Part shown: piece after piece, positions 60,015-64,000 of the stretch
Position numbering within the stretch: the stretch's first letter is position 1
Layout: the number at the start of each line of letters is the position of its first letter
Assembly: GCF_900105395.1 (NCBI RefSeq)
Contig: NZ_LT629775.1
Span: forward strand, 682,001-746,000
DNA: 64,000 nucleotides
DNA from: Streptomyces sp. TLI_053
Lineage (GTDB): Bacteria; Actinomycetota; Actinomycetes; Streptomycetales; Streptomycetaceae
Reading direction: 5' to 3'
Translations under genes and position numbers: made by a program
The notes under the pieces: model-generated
What the model was told of the DNA's origin: nothing
Database searches by the model: none
What the model saw: the letters and a program-made list of their open reading frames with translations, nothing else

Positions 60015-60260
60015 TCACTTGTCGCGGAGCAGTTCCCACCAGCGGGTGAGGGTGGCCCGGCCGGCCAGGTCGACGAAGGTGACGTCGGTCCCCGTCTCGT
60101 CGCGCCACTGCTGGACGAGGGTCATCAGCCGGATGGAGTCCATGCCCTGCTCGAGCAGGAGCTCGTCGTCCTCGAGGTCGCCGGGGTCGACCCGCAGGAC
60201 GTCGGCCACGTCCTGCCGTATGCGGTCCAGGCTCAGCCTCGGGGCGGGATTCTCGGCCAT
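60015..60260 (-). CDS. Stand-alone aryl carrier protein (ArCP)
   Basis: 81 residues from the ATG at 60260. It resembles the C-terminal ArCP domain of EntB: a four-helix carrier fold with the phosphopantetheine site Ser in LEQGMDSIRLM and the EntB-like end TLTRWWELL. It lacks the isochorismatase domain of EntB. It is the first gene of the region B operon, 100 nt downstream of an iron box, and sits next to the halogenase. It should carry an aryl acid (2,3-dihydroxybenzoate or salicylate type) to the EntF-like first C domain of the NRPS. No ligase to load it is present in the window. Confidence 0.9.
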   Translation of the reverse strand: MAENPAPRLSLDRIRQDVADVLRVDPGDLEDDELLLEQGMDSIRLMTLVQQWRDETGTDVTFVDLAGRATLTRWWELLRDK

Positions 60261-60359
60261 CGACAGCCGTCCTCTCTTCGGTCTGCGAGCGACTTCGGGG
60301 CACGGCGGCGGTCCGGTGATCACGGCACGTCCGGCGCGGCCCGACTTTCCCGATGTCAG

Positions 60360-60378
60360 TAAGGTTAGCCTTACCTAA
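60360..60378. promoter_or_regulatory. Iron box of the region B biosynthetic operon
   Basis: TAAGGTTAGCCTTACCTAA, 16 of 19 to consensus, 100 nt upstream of the aryl carrier protein start. It is the only iron box found ahead of the minus-strand genes from 60260 down to 31638. Confidence 0.9.
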
Positions 60379-60833
60379 GTTGGTTCGCGGCACTCCCGTC
60401 AAGCCCCCTCCCGGCGGGAACCGGCAGGCCGGGCCGGTCCCGGACGGGCCGTCAACTCGGCCGCGAAGGAGGCGGAAGGCGGCACCAGCGGGGAGCGAAG
60501 GCCGGGATTCCGGCCCGGCGGCGACGAGGCGGGCCCATGGCGGTGGCGCCGGCCGGAGGGGCGGGACGGGCAGGTCCGTGACGGACGCCACAGGCGGGCC
60601 GCGGGGAACGCGGCGAACGGACACGCCACAGGCGGGCCGCGGGAAACCTCGGGAACGAACACGCCACGGACGGGCGCACCCGGCAGCGGGCACGGCGAAG
60701 CCGCCGGGCGCGCGGCGATCACGCCACCACGCGCCCGGCGGCTCCACTCCCCCACCCCCGCAACCCCTCGCCGCACGGCGCCACCGCGGGCGGGGACAGA
60801 TCAGGGGCGGTCCGGCCCCGAGGGCAGGCCGAA

Positions 60834-60863
60834 GCCCGGCCCCGCCGTCGGGCGGGGCCGGGC
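60834..60863. terminator. Hairpin after the DDAH-like gene
   Basis: A 13-bp perfect stem (60834-60846 with 60851-60863) with a GTCG loop, 18 nt past the minus-strand stop at 60881. Confidence 0.75.
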
Positions 60864-60880
60864 CGGCTTCCGGGCCAGGG

Positions 60881-61744
60881 TCAGGAACGCAGCTCCAGCG
60901 TGCAGCACTTGACACTGCCACCGGCGTACAGCAGTTCGGTGAGGTCGACGCCGATCGGCTCGAACCCCCGCTCGCGCAGCCTCCGCTGGAGGCCGGTAGC
61001 AGCGGCCGGGAGCAGCACGTGACGGCCGTCCGAGAGCGCGTTCAGCCCGAACACCACGGCGTCCTCCTCGTCCGCGAGGATCGCGTCGGGGAAGAGCTCG
61101 CGCAGCACCGCCCGGCTGCCCGCACTGAACGCGGGCGGGTAGTACATGACTTCGTCGTCCGACAGCACGGCCAGCGCGGTGTCGAGATGGTAGAAGCGCG
61201 GGTCCACCAGCGTCAGCCCGATGACCGGGACCCCGAAGAACTCCTGTGCCTCCGCGTGCGACCGCCGGTCGGTCCGGAAGCCCGACCCGGCGAGGATCCG
61301 GCGGCCCACCACCAGGTAGTCGCCCTCGCCCTCGTTGATGTGCTCGGGCCAGTGCAGCTCCCGATAGCCGTTCCCGGCGAACCAGTCGAGGTAGGCGGGC
61401 CCTTCGGCGGTCCGCTCGACGTGCCGGAAGCGGGCTCCCAGCACCTTCCCGTCCAGGACGGTGGCCCCGTTGGCCGCGAAGACCATGTCGGGCAGGCCCG
61501 GCGCCGGTTCGATCACCTCCACCGTGTGGCCGAGGCTCTGGTACAGCTCCCGCAGGGCGGTCCACTGGGCGAGGGCGAGGCCGGGGTCGACCGGCTTGCC
61601 GGGGTCCATCCAGGGGTTGATCGAGTAGGTGACGTCGAAGTGCAGCGGCTCGCACATCAGGAAGCGGCGCGGCGTCGCGACGCGGACGCGGTGCGCACCG
61701 GCGGCCTTGACGAGCGGGGTGGGGATCGTGTCCGTTGCAGGCAT
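60881..61744 (-). CDS. DDAH-like guanidino hydrolase (pentein superfamily)
   Basis: 287 residues from the ATG at 61744 (GGAGG 5 nt upstream). It has pentein-fold motifs: MVFAANGA, the H-x-E/E-G-E-G-D segment EHINEGEGDYLVVG, FYHLDTAL with the catalytic His, and GGSVKCCT with the nucleophilic Cys near the C-terminus. Members hydrolyse methylated or free arginine to citrulline, or related guanidines. It lies between the region B operon and its ATPase gene, but the nearest iron box is about 250 nt away and closer to the ATPase. It may be ordinary arginine metabolism, or may relate to the cationic residues of the region B peptide. Confidence 0.87.
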   Translation of the reverse strand: MPATDTIPTPLVKAAGAHRVRVATPRRFLMCEPLHFDVTYSINPWMDPGKPVDPGLALAQWTALRELYQSLGHTVEVIEPAPGLPDMVFAANGATVLDGKVLGARFRHVERTAEGPAYLDWFAGNGYRELHWPEHINEGEGDYLVVGRRILAGSGFRTDRRSHAEAQEFFGVPVIGLTLVDPRFYHLDTALAVLSDDEVMYYPPAFSAGSRAVLRELFPDAILADEEDAVVFGLNALSDGRHVLLPAAATGLQRRLRERGFEPIGVDLTELLYAGGSVKCCTLELRS

Positions 61745-62067
61745 GTAGACCTCCGGTGAGACTCGACTGGTTCTGTGCACGGCACAGAGGGAAGCCGGGC
61801 CGAGGGGATCGCCCTCGGCACCGGGCCGGGGAACGGCTCGCGCGCGAGCCGGAGAGCGGTCGGGCGGGACGGCGAGGGAGCGGTCGAACAGGAGAGCGGC
61901 GAGCGTGAGAACGGGAGAGCCGGGGTGCGGGGTTGCGCATCGGCGGTACCGGGATCACTCCGGCCCGCCCCTTCGGGAACGCTCCAACGTAGTTAGGTTA
62001 ACCTTACCTTACTAACTCTCGTGCGCACCCGGTCCCCTGTGGACCCGTCACCGGAAGTGGAGCTGCC
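61745..62067. other. Divergent intergenic region, DDAH-like gene and ATPase
   Basis: About 320 bp with one recognisable element, the iron box at 61993-62011 near the ATPase. No open frame with coding character or RNA structure was recognised in the rest. Confidence 0.55.
61991..62017. promoter_or_regulatory. Iron box upstream of the region B importer ATPase
   Basis: The 19-mer at 61993-62011, TTAGGTTAACCTTACCTTA, matches the consensus at 15 positions and lies 57 nt upstream of the ATPase start. It is framed by an extra inverted repeat, AGTTAG (61991-61996) and CTAACT (62012-62017), extending the symmetry of the site. Confidence 0.85.
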
Positions 62068-62922
62068 GTGCCCCCCGCACCGACCACCACCGCCCCGACC
62101 GCCGACACCCCCTCCGCCGCCGGGGGGCGGCTGCGCGCGGAGAAGGTGACGCTGCGGTACGGCGAACGCGCCATCGCCACCGAACTCTCGGTCGCGGTGC
62201 CGGACGATTCGTTCACCGTGGTCGTCGGCCCGAACGCCTGCGGCAAGTCGACCCTGCTCCGGGCCTTCGCCCGCCTGCTCAAGCCGGCGGCCGGCCGGAT
62301 CCTGCTCGACGGCGAACAGATCCGCTCGCTGCCCGCCAGACAGCTCGCGCGCCGGCTGGGCCTGCTCCCGCAGAGCTCCACCGCCCCCGACGGCATCACG
62401 GTCGGGGACCTGGTGGCCCGCGGCCGCCATCCGCACCAGGGCCTGTTCCGGCAGTGGTCGGCGGAGGACGACCGCGTCGTCGCCGAGGCCATGGCGGCCA
62501 CCGACGTCGGCGCCCTCGCCGGCCGCTACGTCGACGAGCTGTCGGGCGGCCAGCGCCAGCGTGTCTGGCTCGCCATGGCCATCGCCCAGCAGACCCCGCT
62601 GCTCCTGCTGGACGAGCCGACCACCTACCTCGACATCGCCCACCAGGTCGAGGTGCTCGACCTGTGCGCGCGACTGCACGGGGAGCAGGGGCGGACGCTG
62701 GTCGCGGTGCTGCACGACCTCAACCAGGCCGCGCGGTACGCCACCCACCTGATCGCCCTGCGCGACGGCGTGGTGGTCGCCGAAGGGGCACCCCGGGAGA
62801 TCGTCACGGCCGATCTGGTCGAGCGCGTCTTCGACCTGCCCTGCCAGGTGATCGAGGACCCGCAGACCGGCACCCCCCTGGTCGTCCCGCTCGCCCCGGC
62901 CCGCCGCGCCACCGCCCGCTGA
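62068..62922 (+). CDS. Ferric-siderophore ABC importer ATPase, region B
   Basis: 284 residues, GTG start with GTGGAG 7 nt upstream. FecE/FhuC family with all motifs: Walker A GPNACGKST, Q-loop LLPQS, signature LSGGQRQR, Walker B LLLLDEPTTYLD, H-loop VLHD. It is clearly related to CchE (both share a PQSxxAPxGxTVxDLVARGRHPHQ segment). It has no adjacent permease and no other permease pair is unclaimed, so it probably powers the FecCD pair at 29306-31509. It is driven by its own iron box. Confidence 0.93.
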   Translation: MPPAPTTTAPTADTPSAAGGRLRAEKVTLRYGERAIATELSVAVPDDSFTVVVGPNACGKSTLLRAFARLLKPAAGRILLDGEQIRSLPARQLARRLGLLPQSSTAPDGITVGDLVARGRHPHQGLFRQWSAEDDRVVAEAMAATDVGALAGRYVDELSGGQRQRVWLAMAIAQQTPLLLLDEPTTYLDIAHQVEVLDLCARLHGEQGRTLVAVLHDLNQAARYATHLIALRDGVVVAEGAPREIVTADLVERVFDLPCQVIEDPQTGTPLVVPLAPARRATAR

Positions 62923-63010
62923 CCTCCGCCCCGGGGTACGAACGCCGGCCGACCGGTCGTGGCCGGAGGCCCGACCGGACGGGACCTGATGCCCGACCGG
63001 ACGGCGCCGG

Positions 63011-63640
63011 CTACCGGGTGCGGAGTGCCACGCCGTCGACCAGGAGGCGCAGCCCCAGTTCGAAGCCCCGGTCGTCGAGCTCCGTCGCGCCGCTCCCGTC
63101 GGCGTAGGCGCCGTCGAGGGCGTCCGCGAGGGCCGGGTAGTCGGGCCGGTAGCCGGCCGGCTCCCGGGTGAACCCGGCGCCGAAGGTCTCCAGGGCGGAG
63201 CCGAGGACGAGGAAGTCCAGGGCCGCGGCGACCTCGGCGGCGTCGGCCGGGCCGAGCCCGGCCCGGCCGAGGAGGGCGAGCAGCGCGTCGTAGCCGCGCA
63301 GGGCGTTGTCCGCCACGACCCGGCGGCGGGCGAGCAGGGAGACCGCGTTCGGGTGCCGGACGAACACGGCGCGGTAGCCGCGCGCGTAGGCGGCGAGGCC
63401 GGAGCGCCAGTCGGCGTCGGCCAGCGGCGCGTGGTCGATCTCGCTGTTGACCAGCTCGGAGACGGTGTCGACCAGCGCGTCCTTGCTCTCGATGTGGTTG
63501 TAGAGCGAGGCGGCCTTGACCCCGAGGCGTTCCGCCAGCGCCCGCATGGTGAGGCCGTCGGGACCCTCGTCGTCCACCACCTGGAGCGCCGCGCGCGCGA
63601 TCCGCTCGCGGGTCAGCACTGCCCTGCTCGGTCGGCCCAC
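63011..63640 (-). CDS. TetR-family transcriptional regulator
   Basis: 209 residues, GTG start. The N-terminal helix-turn-helix (RERIARAALQVVDDEGPDGLTMRALAERLGVKAASLYNHIESKDALVD) is followed by a TetR-type ligand domain. It diverges from an amino acid permease gene; the 97-bp gap contains a perfect palindrome (63703-63715) that fits a TetR operator. It probably represses the permease and itself; the inducer is unknown. No iron box is present, so it is likely outside the siderophore system. Confidence 0.88.
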   Translation of the reverse strand: MGRPSRAVLTRERIARAALQVVDDEGPDGLTMRALAERLGVKAASLYNHIESKDALVDTVSELVNSEIDHAPLADADWRSGLAAYARGYRAVFVRHPNAVSLLARRRVVADNALRGYDALLALLGRAGLGPADAAEVAAALDFLVLGSALETFGAGFTREPAGYRPDYPALADALDGAYADGSGATELDDRGFELGLRLLVDGVALRTR

Positions 63641-63702
63641 CGAAAGATCCCCTCTTCCGCTCTTCCTGTTCAGAGGCTATCGTGCCGGATCAACAGCGGA
63701 CG

Positions 63703-63715
63703 CTAACAAAGTTAG
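63703..63715. promoter_or_regulatory. Candidate TetR-family operator
   Basis: CTAACAAAGTTAG, a perfect 5-bp inverted repeat around AAA, in an AT-rich patch between the divergent TetR and permease genes, 22 nt upstream of the permease start. Confidence 0.65.
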
Positions 63716-63737
63716 TTTTATCTGGAGGGCGCAGCAC

Positions 63738-64000
63738 GTGGCCGAGAACACCCCGACCGACGACGACCGGCTGGCAGCACTCGGCTACCGGCAGGAGCTG
63801 AGACGCAGCCTGAACGTGCTCGGCAACATCTCCATGGGCTTCGCCGTCGTCTCCCCCGTCGTCGGGCTGTACGCGGCCGTCCAGGTCGGCATGAGCGTCG
63901 CGGGCGGGGCCTGGGTCTGGGCGCTGCCGCTGTGCCTGCTCGGACAGTGCCTGGTCGTCTCCGTCTACTCCGAGCTCGCCTCGCAGTGGCCGCTGGCCGG
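63738..64000 (+). CDS. APC-family amino acid permease (3'-truncated by window)
   Basis: 87 residues visible from a GTG with GGAGGGC upstream; the frame is open to the window end. After a short polar start it reads LGYRQELRRSLNVLGNISMGFAVVSPVVGLYAAVQVG and then a second hydrophobic helix. This is the first-helix region typical of APC-superfamily amino acid or polyamine permeases (GABA/ethanolamine permease group). The substrate cannot be told from this fragment. It is divergent from, and probably controlled by, the TetR gene. Confidence 0.82.
   Translation, partial: MAENTPTDDDRLAALGYRQELRRSLNVLGNISMGFAVVSPVVGLYAAVQVGMSVAGGAWVWALPLCLLGQCLVVSVYSELASQWPLA

Larger units (their letters stand above)
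60261..60880. other. Gene-free stretch upstream of the region B operon
   Basis: About 620 bp. It holds the iron box at 60360-60378 and, at its right end, the ddaH-side hairpin (60834-60863). Between about 60580 and 60660 an imperfect direct repeat (acgccacaggcgggccgcggg) occurs twice. Open frames here (for example 60399-60776 on the minus strand) are Arg/Pro-rich, made of repeated segments, and do not look coding. Confidence 0.6.

Noticed and set aside
60399..60776. A possible 125-residue minus-strand gene in the gap upstream of the ArCP operon
   Set aside because: Its composition is Arg/Pro/Ala-rich and built from a repeated DNA segment, it has no convincing ribosome site, and it covers sequence just upstream of an iron box.
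61993..62011. Iron box considered as the control site of the DDAH-like gene
   Set aside because: It is 57 nt from the divergent ATPase start but about 250 nt from the DDAH-like start, so control of the ATPase is much more likely; dual control cannot be excluded.

Overview
The window is very GC-rich, with G/C-ending codons and large antisense shadow frames. It carries two siderophore nonribosomal peptide synthetase (NRPS) systems under DmdR/IdeR-type iron boxes, which points to a streptomycete (Streptomyces or Kitasatospora). No rRNA, tRNA, CRISPR array or insertion sequence was seen.

Left edge (1-2863): the 3' end of a repetitive beta-structured protein gene, then a twice-repeated divergent gene pair. 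Each pair has a secreted ricin-type (QxW) beta-trefoil protein on the minus strand and a small protein of unknown function on the plus strand.

Region A (3038-28407): a complete coelichelin-type locus in the cchA-cchK order. It holds a formyltransferase (cchA), ornithine N5-hydroxylase (cchB), FecCD/ATPase/lipoprotein importer (cchC-F), two ABC exporter halves (cchG, cchI), the trimodular NRPS (cchH), an enterochelin-esterase-like hydrolase (cchJ) and an MbtH-like protein (cchK). The adenylation pocket residues read formyl-hydroxyornithine, threonine and hydroxyornithine, matching coelichelin. An amidohydrolase and an unrecognised small gene trail cchK.

Region B (28545-62922): a second iron-regulated system that I cannot match to a named compound. 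One long minus-strand operon runs aryl carrier protein, FAD halogenase, CPA2 antiporter, EntS-like exporter, FecB-type lipoprotein, a four-module NRPS, a two-module NRPS with thioesterase, and a siderophore-interacting flavoprotein. Its permeases (29306-31509) and ATPase (62068-62922) lie at opposite ends. Pocket residues suggest (chloro)aryl-Gly-Gly-X-D-Ser-X'-hydroxyornithine, with X and X' probably cationic. The region has no aryl-acid synthesis genes, no aryl-AMP ligase and no ornithine hydroxylase, so it probably borrows CchB from region A and an aryl acid from elsewhere. The large NRPS contains a one-base frameshift in its third adenylation domain: either a sequencing error in a C5 run or a real lesion.

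Nine iron boxes tie both regions into one iron-starvation response. Right edge: a DDAH-like hydrolase (60881-61744), a TetR regulator and a divergent amino acid permease cut by the window end.
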